Assembly (NCBI GenBank): GCA_949752735.1
Contig: OX457042.1
Coordinates: forward strand, 32,044,594-32,108,593
Direction of reading: 5' to 3'
Source: Lumbricus terrestris
Lineage: Eukaryota; Annelida; Clitellata; Crassiclitellata; Lumbricidae
Length of the DNA stretch: 64,000 nucleotides
This document shows, in pieces, positions 55,309 to 64,000 of this stretch. Position 1 is the first letter of the stretch; the number at the start of each line of letters is the position of its first letter. The translations under genes were made by a program, and so were the position numbers. The notes under the pieces are model-generated. The model was not told the origin of the DNA, did no database searches, and saw only the letters and a list, made by a program, of their open reading frames with translations.

Positions 55309-57588
55309 TCAGCAGACAGAATCGAACGAGAGACCTGAAGGTCCGTCTTTTAATAAAGTCAGTCTCTGTTGGGTGGTGGCACTTCTCATGGCAGTGGTGT
55401 TTTGGCACAGCTCCTTTCCAATTCCAACCTGCTCTTTCAGGACTTGATTCTCTGCGACCACGTGTTCGTACTTCGCCTGCAGCAGCTGCTGGTACCTCAG
55501 CACCTTCACCTTCTCGCTTATCCATCGCTCTCTCTCGCGCGCGAAACGGATCTGGCACGCTGCCAACTCCTCTTGCGCCACCTGTCGCCCGCGTCTTGCG
55601 TCGACGTCATCGTCGTTGTCATGACAACGCCGTTGGTTGCTGCTGGAGATGTTGCTGCTGGTGCTGCTGGGAGGAGCATCCCGATGGAAAGAAGACGGAG
55701 GAGTGGAATCTTGTGGAGAGGAGATGGTCGAGGTCATATCTACGATCCTCTCTCTCAGCTGTCGTCGGACCGTTTCCATTTCCAGGCTCTTCCTTTCCAG
55801 TTGACCCGCGGTGTCCTTGAACCTCCTGGAGAGGTCGCGGTTCTCCACGGCCAGTTCCTCGACCTTGACCGTCAGCTGGCTGCGTTCCTTCTGCAGCTCG
55901 TAGATGCGGATCAGCAGTCGGTCCTCCATCTGAATCCACTTCCGGTGCTCACCCATCATTGCCTTTCCACCACCGTTCGCCGCCGGATTCTTCGCTCCTT
56001 CCGTCTGCGCTTCCGTTAAACCACCGGAACTGACCAAGTCTCCCTGGATGTCATTCCCGCCTCTGCCGTACTTGCTGCTGAGTGCCTCGTTTACGAATCG
56101 GCTACTGTATCCTTGACCTTTGGGGACTGGTTCAGAGGTCGTCGTCGTGTCATCGAAGGTCGTCATCCACCGATGGAGGACCTGGTCCTCGACCTTGGCA
56201 CTTGCCCCATTCAGTTGTGTCCTTCTACCTGCGGCAGTTCCTCGAGGATCGTCGTTCGAGAAGCTGCGATCGTGCGACAGGTTTCGGTTGGACGAGAAAC
56301 TCTCGTCGTGTGACATGTGGCTCATGATGTCATGAGAGAACGATCGATCGTTTGGTGAAGTGTCACCATGCGAAACGGATCTATCGTCTGAAAAACTGCG
56401 ATCGTGGGTGTAGTACTGTTGCGGCCGGGGATGGCGGTTTCTTTCCCCTGCGGCTGTATCCAGATGAGTTCCATCTGCAGAGCGTAACTCTCTACTTGTA
56501 TTATCTCCTAGCCGTACAGTGAAGTTTGTGTCTGATGAATGTCCCTGTGTTGATGTACGGTTAGACCCCCTGGAGTCTCCGCTGCCGGAGAGGTCGACCC
56601 CACCAACGGGGTTGATATGGTTGCGCCACAGATGCGGAATCTTGTTCACCGAAGCGTATCCAACGTTATCGGGATTTCGAGAACCTTCTCCAGTGGACGG
56701 TGAAGCGTGTCCATGAGGTGGAAAAGCCAGCATAGCCTTTAAACTTTTGACAGTTGTCTCGTAACTGGCGCTTTGTTGAGGGACGTACCGCGTCTGACTC
56801 ATCGCAGGATGGACCTGGTCAAGCGGAAGATTCTCAGAGTCACGCATCATCAGTTGCTGGGTCACTCTTGTGTAACACTCGCCGGTTCCTGTCTCAGCAA
56901 AAGCACCACCAGTTCCATTTGAAATAGCATGCGTTGTTCCACTGCGGAACCCTGCAGACACTCCTCCTCCTCCTGTCGTATTGTTCCACATCTGGTGAGG
57001 ATGATCGTAGCTGGTGGCATAGAAAGGACCCTGATGGGAAGCAGCACCGTATCTCCGATCGTTCATGAGTGGTGAGCGAAGAGATTCTTTATTGTTCAGT
57101 GGCCCGGCTCCAACTGTGGTCGCATAGGGTCGACGCCTTTCACTCGGAGAAGCGCGCTGAGCGTTGTGGGAAAAGCCTGCAGGAGTTGGCACGGCGGAGA
57201 AATCCTGGACGGTGATGGTCGGAGGTGGAGGGTCTCTGGCAGAGTCCGGTCTTCCATCGTTCCACAACGGAGACTCCATAGACTGGGATAGGAATCGTGT
57301 GGACCGAGATCGCGGAGATGGGGGCACAGTCGAAGGACGAAAAGTGGTTGAGTTGTCCAACGGAATATCCAGGTACTTGGCATTCGAATGACCTTGAATC
57401 TGCCGTGGCCAAGTTCCCCCAACCCCGTTGATGTGCTCTTCAGGCTGCGTCATACGGTCCTCGTTAGGTCCCATCACCTGCGCTCCATCCGTGCTCGAAT
57501 TGAGACTTCGGCTGCTGAAGCTGTTTGGCATCACTGACCGGACTATGTCCGGCGGTGCTCTTCCAAGGTATCCTTCCGCGAGGTTCAT
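55309..57588 (-). CDS. Unrecognised 759-aa protein: disordered, Ser-rich, C-terminal coiled coils
   Basis: One uninterrupted coding exon, GC-richer than its surroundings. An in-frame TGA two codons before the ATG fixes the start. Residues 1 to about 540 are low-complexity (Ser, Pro, Asn, Gly, Arg) with no predicted fold. At about 393-446 a motif like DRSFSDD / DRSFSHD / HDRSFSND repeats five to seven times, a possible phosphorylation array. At about 545-615 (QMEDRLLIRIYELQKERSQL and following heptads) and 671-722 (ARERERWISEKVKVLRYQQL...) lie two coiled coils. The layout resembles scaffold or cytoskeletal adaptor proteins, but I cannot name the family. A minus-strand acceptor at 57751 and donors at about 58190 and 58501 suggest one or two untranslated 5' exons. 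Poly(A) signal at about 55161. Confidence 0.85.
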   Translation of the reverse strand: MNLAEGYLGRAPPDIVRSVMPNSFSSRSLNSSTDGAQVMGPNEDRMTQPEEHINGVGGTWPRQIQGHSNAKYLDIPLDNSTTFRPSTVPPSPRSRSTRFLSQSMESPLWNDGRPDSARDPPPPTITVQDFSAVPTPAGFSHNAQRASPSERRRPYATTVGAGPLNNKESLRSPLMNDRRYGAASHQGPFYATSYDHPHQMWNNTTGGGGVSAGFRSGTTHAISNGTGGAFAETGTGECYTRVTQQLMMRDSENLPLDQVHPAMSQTRYVPQQSASYETTVKSLKAMLAFPPHGHASPSTGEGSRNPDNVGYASVNKIPHLWRNHINPVGGVDLSGSGDSRGSNRTSTQGHSSDTNFTVRLGDNTSRELRSADGTHLDTAAGERNRHPRPQQYYTHDRSFSDDRSVSHGDTSPNDRSFSHDIMSHMSHDESFSSNRNLSHDRSFSNDDPRGTAAGRRTQLNGASAKVEDQVLHRWMTTFDDTTTTSEPVPKGQGYSSRFVNEALSSKYGRGGNDIQGDLVSSGGLTEAQTEGAKNPAANGGGKAMMGEHRKWIQMEDRLLIRIYELQKERSQLTVKVEELAVENRDLSRRFKDTAGQLERKSLEMETVRRQLRERIVDMTSTISSPQDSTPPSSFHRDAPPSSTSSNISSSNQRRCHDNDDDVDARRGRQVAQEELAACQIRFARERERWISEKVKVLRYQQLLQAKYEHVVAENQVLKEQVGIGKELCQNTTAMRSATTQQRLTLLKDGPSGLSFDSVC

Positions 57589-58501
57589 AGGTCAAGCAGC
57601 AAGCGCACGAGCACGAGCACTTGCACCGGGCCTGACCCGACGTGCAAATGTCGCAGTGGATTTGAAGTCCAACAGTACCCGGAACATCCGAAGGTAATTT
57701 AGCTGTAGTAGAAGATGAACATTATTCTCTGGTCTGCAGTCCTGCAGCACCTGCAAAAATCAGCAGATATTATATGCCTTGAAAAAAGGGCGGAGCTAGC
57801 AGCTATAGGGAGGACTATACGTGGAACGATTTCAGAATTTCAACGATGAAGTGGCGGGAAAGAGGAGAAGTGTTCGATCGAGCCGGTAAATTATGGACAA
57901 AGGACTGGCCTACACTTGCACGAGTCTACAGACAATTGATCTTATGATGAGAAAACACGAAGGACTATATAAACAATGTATCCTATATCTGATTCAACAA
58001 ACCTAGGCCTACATAATTTACATTGTTATGCGCATTTATCTTAGCAGCACGTCAAGCTTAACGCGGATGTATTGATTTATGAAATTCGATAATCGGAACA
58101 GGATAAAGATTTTTAAAGGCGTAGGCTAGATCTATAACTTGTTCGTCTGCTGATCGAGTCTATAAAAATCACAAGACGAATTGCTTACCTGAACAGGTGT
58201 AGGGATTAATCAATAGGCTACTTCATCTATATAATGCGTTTTCTTTGCCACATGCATCTACCTACAGGGGCTTAATGAATGAATTGCGAATCCAGTTACG
58301 CGTATATCAAGTAGCGTCTTAATTACCATTAGGCCTACGTGTATCAACTAGCCAGACGTGTTAGGCTACGACAATAATTACAACCAGCTAACCGTTACGA
58401 TAGAGCGTAATCATGTAATTAGCGGGACCGCTGCCACTTAGTTAGACCTTTCCCAGGCTATCCGTTATGAGAAAATGAGTCATGTGCTGGATCCGACTCA
58501 C

Positions 58502-58670
58502 CTGCAACTACAAACAGGACAAAGGACAGCAGAAGCTCATCAAAGGCAAAGGTCTGCGTGTAATCGTCGTGTCCGTGCAGACCACTGCAGCAGAATCGAT
58601 TCGCATAAGACTGTATGGGCGATGCAACGTTCATATACACGCACGTTGATTTTCAATGAGAGACGAGAGA
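58502..58670 (-). other. Candidate untranslated first exon of the 759-aa gene
   Basis: The minus strand has GTTGCAG|GTGAGTCGG, a strong donor at about 58501, about 750 bp upstream of the acceptor at 57751. The exon would start next to the (GT)n repeat at 58686. It also encodes a short hydrophobic frame (DELLLSFVLFVVAG), which may be chance. Confidence 0.3.
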
Positions 58671-58685
58671 GTGTGTTCGTCTGTC

Positions 58686-58686
58686 G

Positions 58687-58718
<32 letters not shown>

Positions 58719-58800
58719 GTTTGTGGTGTGCGTGTGTGTGCGTCCGTGTGTGTGCATGTGCGTGTGTGTTGGTTTGTGTGTGTGTGCGCGTGTGCGCGTT
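58686..58800. repeat. Imperfect (GT)n microsatellite
   Basis: GT repeats with GC and GG interruptions. The 238-codon minus-strand frame across it and the flanking MITE end is an artefact. Confidence 0.9.
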
Positions 58801-58936
58801 GGTTGGAAATGGTCGGAGTGTGTGGCTGTCGAGCCAGGAGATGAAAAATATTGACTGGGAGAGCGGGAGGTATAGGCCTATGCATGTGGGAGGGGGGAAG
58901 TTGGAAGGGAGGGAGTAGCCTCGAGATATCGGGCGC

Positions 58937-58941
58937 CCAGC

Positions 58942-58973
<32 letters not shown>

Positions 58974-58982
58974 TAGCAGCTG
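58937..58982. repeat. (GCA)n microsatellite
   Basis: About fifteen AGC units with AGT interruptions, outside any supported gene. A second similar run is at 61760-61805. Confidence 0.85.
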
Positions 58983-59255
58983 TAACGGTAGCTTCGGCCC
59001 ATCGTGACGGTCGCTTGATGAAATATCGATACGACTATTGTAGTAGGCCTAATATAATTCTGTCTGCGGCTGATCTCGAGGCGGATATTAAGAGCTGCTT
59101 CTGCTGTTGCTGCTGAGAAGACTGCAGGGACGGTGACGTCGCCAAGAACAATTGCATAAGACCTGAATAATCGACCGGCGATGAGTAAGCGGACTGTACG
59201 CATTTGTCTTCCACTCTCATCACAAATCACTATCTCCCGCCGTCCCCCTCCAGGG

Positions 59256-61410
59256 CAGTGGCGTAACAACCATATAACGAAGGTGGACAAAATCCACGGG
59301 CCCCCGAGGTTCAAAGGGCCCCCAAGAGTTGTAACTAAAAAATCCACGTTGATCTACTTTTCCATTTATTGAGTTTCAGACTGCAATCTGCAGTCTGAAC
59401 TAAAGCCTGTATAATTATGACGGCTATTTCAATATACATAATGATACGCTTTGTTCTCAGATGCATGTAGGGAATGATGTGTTCCTGCTTGGGGTCAAAT
59501 ACTGACACATTCTGCGACCTCTGAAGTTCTATACAGAGACACCACACATAAACCAACAACCCCTACATGCATTTGAGGCAGCGTGAGGCAGGTGGTTGGA
59601 AGACTGACAGATAAACGAATCTATAGACGAAGGTATCTAACAGGAGTCAGGCAGTCAGATGAACAGAATCAAGCGGACAACCAGGCTGACCCAGCGGTTC
59701 AACATAACAGGTTATCCATAGTGTATGCCAGAGACTTCAGAATAATTTAGGTCACTGCACCCTGCATCTGATCCCCTTCCCATCACCACAAGCCTTAGAA
59801 TTGGAAAGATTATCTCTCGTCAGATTAGTCTTCCAAACACATTAAGGTTCTCATGCGTGACAGGGTTTGCAGTTGGCCCTCCTATAATATCAAATTTCTG
59901 GCAGCTCAATCTGAAACCACGGACCTCCGTCGCATATCCAAATCAAGCTGTATACAGTGTATAGGCATATAGTAGGTTACACAGTAATATACATGTATAC
60001 TATGCGTAAGGCATTTCAGGCTAATGAGAATTACAATTTTGAGTCTTTTGGAATAACGCTGAGTTTTATTTAGCATCAACATCCAATGATAATTAATTAA
60101 GGTTTTGAGAAAATTGAACAGTTCGTTTATGGCCGTTAGTTTATCTAAGAGGGCTAATAGGCTCAGATAGCAGCAATGATAAAAAAATATAGACCTACAA
60201 ACGAGAATTGAATGGGCCTCACAAGCATTTTGGAATGATGATCAGAGAAAACCAAGACAACAAAATATACGAGACGATTCAACCGATTTTCATATGCAGA
60301 CCAGAATGCTAAACAATGCGAAAACAGGATGAGAAAAGAATTTCAAGACCACAGAACATAAGAAACTATGACATTAGACAGCATTAGGAATCGAAGCAAC
60401 TCTGCTAAACAAGTCGTTCAACGACTGTTTGAACATGTAGCCTATAGAGGGAGAAGGCCAATTGCCCGAATTCCACTCAATTGGGTATAGGCCTATACAT
60501 GAAGAAAAGAAATAAAAAGAAATAAAGGCATACCAAGACTACTCTGGATAGAAAATAATTATAAAGGAGGACTTATATCAATTGACTTGACAAATGAACA
60601 TGAGGCAATGGATGTCATTTATTCGTACCCATCACCTCCAACAATACTGGCTGCAGGCGTCAAGAATTGATGGCGGTTATAATCATTCGTTTGCTGTTAA
60701 TCATAAACGAAATTTAACACCATCACCCTTGAAAAAAACTGGAGGTGAGGAAAGTGACTTAATTTATCTTGGCCATTTTCTCTTCTGCATAAGACTGACT
60801 TATTTAATTACCATATCTTACGGCAGTGGCGTAGCCAAGGGGGTTTCGGGGGTTAAACCCCCCATTGGCTTGAGAAAAAGTTTTTTTTATCCGCTTAAAT
60901 AAGAAAAAAAACAATATCTTGTAGTAACAATTTTTTTTCTTAATATATTCCCATTGCTGCTTTATTCCCTTTTTATTTACTGTAATACTGTTGGGTTGGT
61001 ATCAGGAAGGGCATCCAGCCAGGCCATAAAACCCTCAACCCCCTTCCCCATCATAAATTCCTGGCTACGCCACTGTCTTACGGGCACACTTTCCTTCCAC
61101 TATTGCCTCGACTTCTTGAATCCATTGCCACGTAGCCTAGAGGCTAAATTGGCAAATGTATTTCAATATATGCATTTCAAGCCCTATAGGCCTAATCTAT
61201 ACTGTTTTATTGATTTCTCTTGAACTATTAATGTGCCTTAAATAACGGATTATTGACTATAGCGTTTAATATTCTATTTTAATCTAACTGCAGTTTATAG
61301 CCAGTTCACAATTTTCCCTCTTTGGCGTCGTTAATACAATCATGTAGGCCTATACAGGGGCCCCCGAGCTTCATTGTCCACGGGGCCCCGGCTAGGTTGT
61401 TACGCCACTG
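59256..61410. mobile_element. CAGTGGCGTAACAACC hAT-like element, 2155 bp, non-coding
   Basis: Ends CAGTGGCGTAACAACC and GGTTGTTACGCCACTG, followed inside by 'cacgggcccccgaggttc' and its diverged counterpart. Perfect 8-bp target duplication CTCCAGGG at 59248-59255 and 61411-61418. Without the nested MITE it is about 1.9 kb. No frame resembles a transposase, so it is non-autonomous or decayed. Confidence 0.85.
60824..61075. mobile_element. CAGTGGCGTAGCC-family MITE, 252 bp, nested
   Basis: Ends CAGTGGCGTAGCCA and TGGCTACGCCACTG. Perfect 8-bp target duplication TCTTACGG at 60816-60823 and 61076-61083. It is inserted in the 2155-bp element and is the youngest of the three nested insertions. Confidence 0.9.
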
Positions 61411-61754
61411 CTCCAGGGGCGGATCCAGGAGGATGGGCAAATTTGGCCGTGCTCCCATTGAGAAATGCCCATAGAACGTGTCCCTCCATCAGGTTTCAAG
61501 AAGCTTTCAACAGTAGGCTTCAATGGTACATTTTCCAGACAATTCGGCTAAATGACTAAAAAAGGTCATCAGTTTTTTTGGCCCCACTCCCTTCAAAAAT
61601 TTATGCATCCGCCTCCGACCCCCTCTCTCTCTAGCAGGCTCCCATCAGCTCACAGATGATCAATGATCATGACAATGAATTGATGATGATGAATGATGAT
61701 GATAATCATTGCTACCACTGGTACTGCTGCTGCAAAGTGGTAGGCCTAATTAGT

Positions 61755-61806
61755 ATTCGTTCAGCAGCAGCAGCAGCAGCAGCAGCACTGTAGCAGCAGC
61801 AGCAAT
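61755..61806. repeat. (AGC)n microsatellite
   Basis: Thirteen or so CAG/AGC units with one short break; no supported coding frame. Confidence 0.85.
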
Positions 61807-62429
61807 GAATAGGTCTATATGTGACTTGATCCATTCCCTCCGCTCAAAAATTTATGTGGGCGCCCAAGATTATCAGCCCTTGGAGTCCCGCTGCATTTTG
61901 AATCGGGTGAGAACCTTGTAACGAAACCGTAGCCTACGTCGGAAGTCTGGTGCGAAGTGATAAAGAGCGCGTGGAGGAGAGTGTGTCGGCTACTGATAAA
62001 GAAAGGTTGGACGATAAATTATAATGAACGAATATATTCACTTGAGGGAGGGAGAAGGGTGAGGTGAGGGGATCGGGGTCATTCCACGCAGATCTAATTA
62101 GTCGAATAAACGATAGCTTATATATATACCGCTGGATAGGGGACGGATTTAAATCGTTTAACAATCTCCAAACCCCAAGCCAAGTTTTTCTGTGTTATCA
62201 GTGCTCTAGTTTCAACATCGTTCCAACATAACTAGTCCTATAATTATATTTTATTGTCGCTTCATTAGGCCTACCGCTTTATAAAAAATTTCAACGTTCA
62301 AATTCGTTGATTTCCATGTTCTCTGCCCTTTGTAGGCCCTACTGACACAATAGGTCATAGGCCACGGTCCCGATCGTTTTTTTAAAATCCAATACCGTAG
62401 GCAGACGCACAGCCGTTGTTCCAGTATAT

Positions 62430-62515
62430 TCAAGGCTTGTAATCGTGATCACCAAACTTCTAAAGCGCCACTCGCCAGTCAATCGCATGGCACCAGCTTA
62501 TTCACGAGCGTTGCG
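62430..62515 (-). repeat. Variant LINE-tail fragment
   Basis: 'cttctaaagcgccactcgc' and 'ggcaccagcttattcacga' parallel 8600-8650. Confidence 0.45.
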
Positions 62516-62777
62516 TCAAGTCAGAGTGGCTCTTCAAAGGATATAGTCAGAAGGGGTGTGTCCGAGTCCGGCTGCAAGAGGGGAGGAATAGCAGTTAGGT
62601 TAGCAGTGCCGATCGATCGAGTGGCTCGCCTGGCTCGGGAAAGGTGGACGATTAGGCTACATGAGTCGGATGGCAACAATTGCCAACAATATTGCTGGAA
62701 AGAGACAGCAGCTGTTTCTAAAATGTCCACGTATGCAACTATGCATGCATAGCCGTGGGATGCACTTTAACCTTACA

Positions 62778-62983
62778 CAAGGCCGTAGCTAGGGGGTGTT
62801 TTGGGTGTTTGAACAACCCCCGAAATTGAAAATGTTAAAAATAATATAATGCATTTACGAGCATATGACGCAAAAACCATTAAATAAATCCATGAAAACA
62901 CCCCCCGAAATGAAAAAATGAAGTTTTTTGGGAACGGAAATTGGTGAAACACCCCCCGAAATAAAATCCTGGCTACGGCCTTG
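62778..62983. mobile_element. CAAGGCCGTAGC-family MITE, 206 bp
   Basis: Ends CAAGGCCGTAGCTAGGG and CCTGGCTACGGCCTTG. The 7-bp phrase CCTTACA lies on both sides but is offset by 3 bp on the right, so the duplication is probable rather than certain. Two further internal 'acaccccccgaaat' phrases are present. Confidence 0.7.
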
Positions 62984-63301
62984 AGTCCTTACATATAAAA
63001 ATGCATGGGGAGGGGTGCATGATGGACTAGCGATAAGCATCCTTCGGCTGTTAACTGGAAGACCAATGGTACAAATTCCCGCCTCACAGTAGCGATTATT
63101 CCTGCATAAAATTCACTGGTGGAAAGAACATGCTATCGTGTTTGTGACTAAGAAAAATTCCACATAGATTAAAGCAGCAAAGTACAGACAAAACATTCAC
63201 ATAAAACTATGCCGGCTACAGAAAAATCTCAGCATAGCTGGATTAGATAGATTAGATAGTTGGATTAAACTACTTTCAGACAAGTCCACTCAAGATCATG
63301 A

Positions 63302-63302
63302 A

Positions 63303-63394
<92 letters not shown>

Positions 63395-63447
63395 CTAACC
63401 CTACTAAACAGACAGACAGACAGACGACAGACAGACAGACAGACAGA
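63302..63447. repeat. (ACAG)n microsatellite
   Basis: About 33 units of ACAG/GACA, interrupted at 63393-63408 and once at 63424. Confidence 0.95.
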
Positions 63448-64000
63448 CTTAAAATCCATTCCTAGATATATACAACAGAAGGAATATTTGTAAAGACTGC
63501 TTGAGAAACTCTCTTCTTCATTGACTCGTTGAGAACTTACGAGATTAGTAAAATGTTTTACAATAACGAAAAAGAATTTTAAAAACAGTGGAAACTACGT
63601 TATGATAACCAGTAACCATGATGCAGCATATGTGGTGTAAAATAGGTAATGGCGTCACGTGATCACAATGCAGAATATTTGGTGCAGAAAATAGGTCACG
63701 ATGTCACATGACACCACACCAATTTCAGTGTTTTCAACAGATCTTTGAATGACTTATAAGGCCAGTTCTTAACAAACTCAGGTTCATGGACCAAGAGGGG
63801 GTCCTTGAAGAATGTAATGAGAGCATTCTGGTAATATTGTGTATGCTATTTTGCTTAAATTTGAAGCGAGAAATTTAACTTCTTAAATACTTGTGATGGT
63901 GAGCTATGCCTATAAAAAGTAATGGGTCCCTGGTCCAAAAGGTTTGAAAACAACCGCAGTTTAGGCAAACAGAGATTTTGCTGCAAGTTGCTGGTCACGC
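63448..64000. other. No feature seen
   Basis: AT-rich sequence without a supported frame, splice-linked exon or recognisable repeat. Two near-copies of 'gatcacaatgcagaatattt' / 'accatgatgcagcatatgtg' near 63615 and 63665 suggest a small local duplication. Confidence 0.5.

Larger units (their letters stand above)
59251..61617. mobile_element. CAGGGGCGGATCCAG-family MITE, split by a 2.2-kb insertion
   Basis: The first five bases CAGGG (59251-59255) are separated from the rest (GCGGATCCAGG..., 61419-61617) by the element at 59256-61410 plus its duplicated target. The right end is ATGCATCCGCCTCCG. Flanks TCCCCCTC (59243-59250) and ACCCCCTC (61618-61625) match at 7 of 8. One GATGAC/GTCATC-type module lies near 61552-61572. 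Confidence 0.65.

Noticed and set aside
55369..56019. 216-codon plus-strand frame
   Set aside because: Shadow of the GC-rich minus-strand 759-aa gene; no splice or homology support.
58631..59347. 238-codon minus-strand frame
   Set aside because: It crosses a hAT element terminus, the (GCA)n run (Cys-rich stretch) and the (GT)n run (HTHT stretch).

Overview
The window is nuclear DNA from an intron-rich animal, most likely a marine invertebrate deuterostome. Reasons: GT-AG introns with short exons, vertebrate-like gene content (OAT, EXD2, a PNRC-family gene), LINE tails of the 'atttatatagcgcc' type, tRNA-derived SINEs, and a very frequent palindrome TAGGCCTA. I cannot fix the phylum from sequence alone. 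There are no prokaryotic features.

Layout. 1-9.7 kb: gene-free repeats, including a 2.3-kb hAT-like element inserted into an older MITE and a tRNA-derived SINE with 13-bp target duplications. 9.76-19.24 kb (+): a complete ornithine aminotransferase gene (OAT), eight coding exons joining in frame to 436 aa. Its introns hold long (TGTA)n and (TACA)n arrays in opposite orientation, a 5'-truncated LINE with 10-bp target duplications, and four to five MITEs. 20.7-28.1 kb: no convincing gene; possibly the 3' UTR of the next gene. 28.1-30.9 kb (-): a PNRC-family mRNA-decay/nuclear-receptor cofactor. 32.9-40.0 kb (-): a seven-exon, 282-aa coiled-coil protein with a polyglutamine run, remotely like CCDC122. 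41.5-49.8 kb (-): an eleven-exon, 557-aa EXD2 exonuclease with an N-terminal membrane anchor. 51.5-53.3 kb (+): a CRE-rich candidate promoter and a possible two-exon micropeptide gene ending in a CaaX box (low confidence). 55.3-57.6 kb (-): an unrecognised 759-aa protein, disordered with a coiled-coil C-terminus. 57.6-64 kb: gene-free, with a triple-nested set of hAT-like elements.

Main result. At least fifteen short terminal-inverted-repeat elements can be delimited to the base by 8-bp target-site duplications (eleven perfect, four with one mismatch), the hAT signature. They fall into several terminal families. Several of these unrelated families carry the same internal module, an inverted pair GATGAC / GTCATC around a poly-T run. 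In one element (33522-34723) it is amplified to about 14 tandem copies and in another (53939-54487) to four. This shared, amplifying hairpin is the best candidate here for something undescribed.

The genes do not form an operon or pathway: OAT is mitochondrial ornithine catabolism, EXD2 is nucleic-acid processing/mitochondrial translation, and PNRC links decapping and nuclear receptors. All exon joins were derived by reading splice sites and reading frame by eye, using remembered family sequences as guides; no alignment was run.
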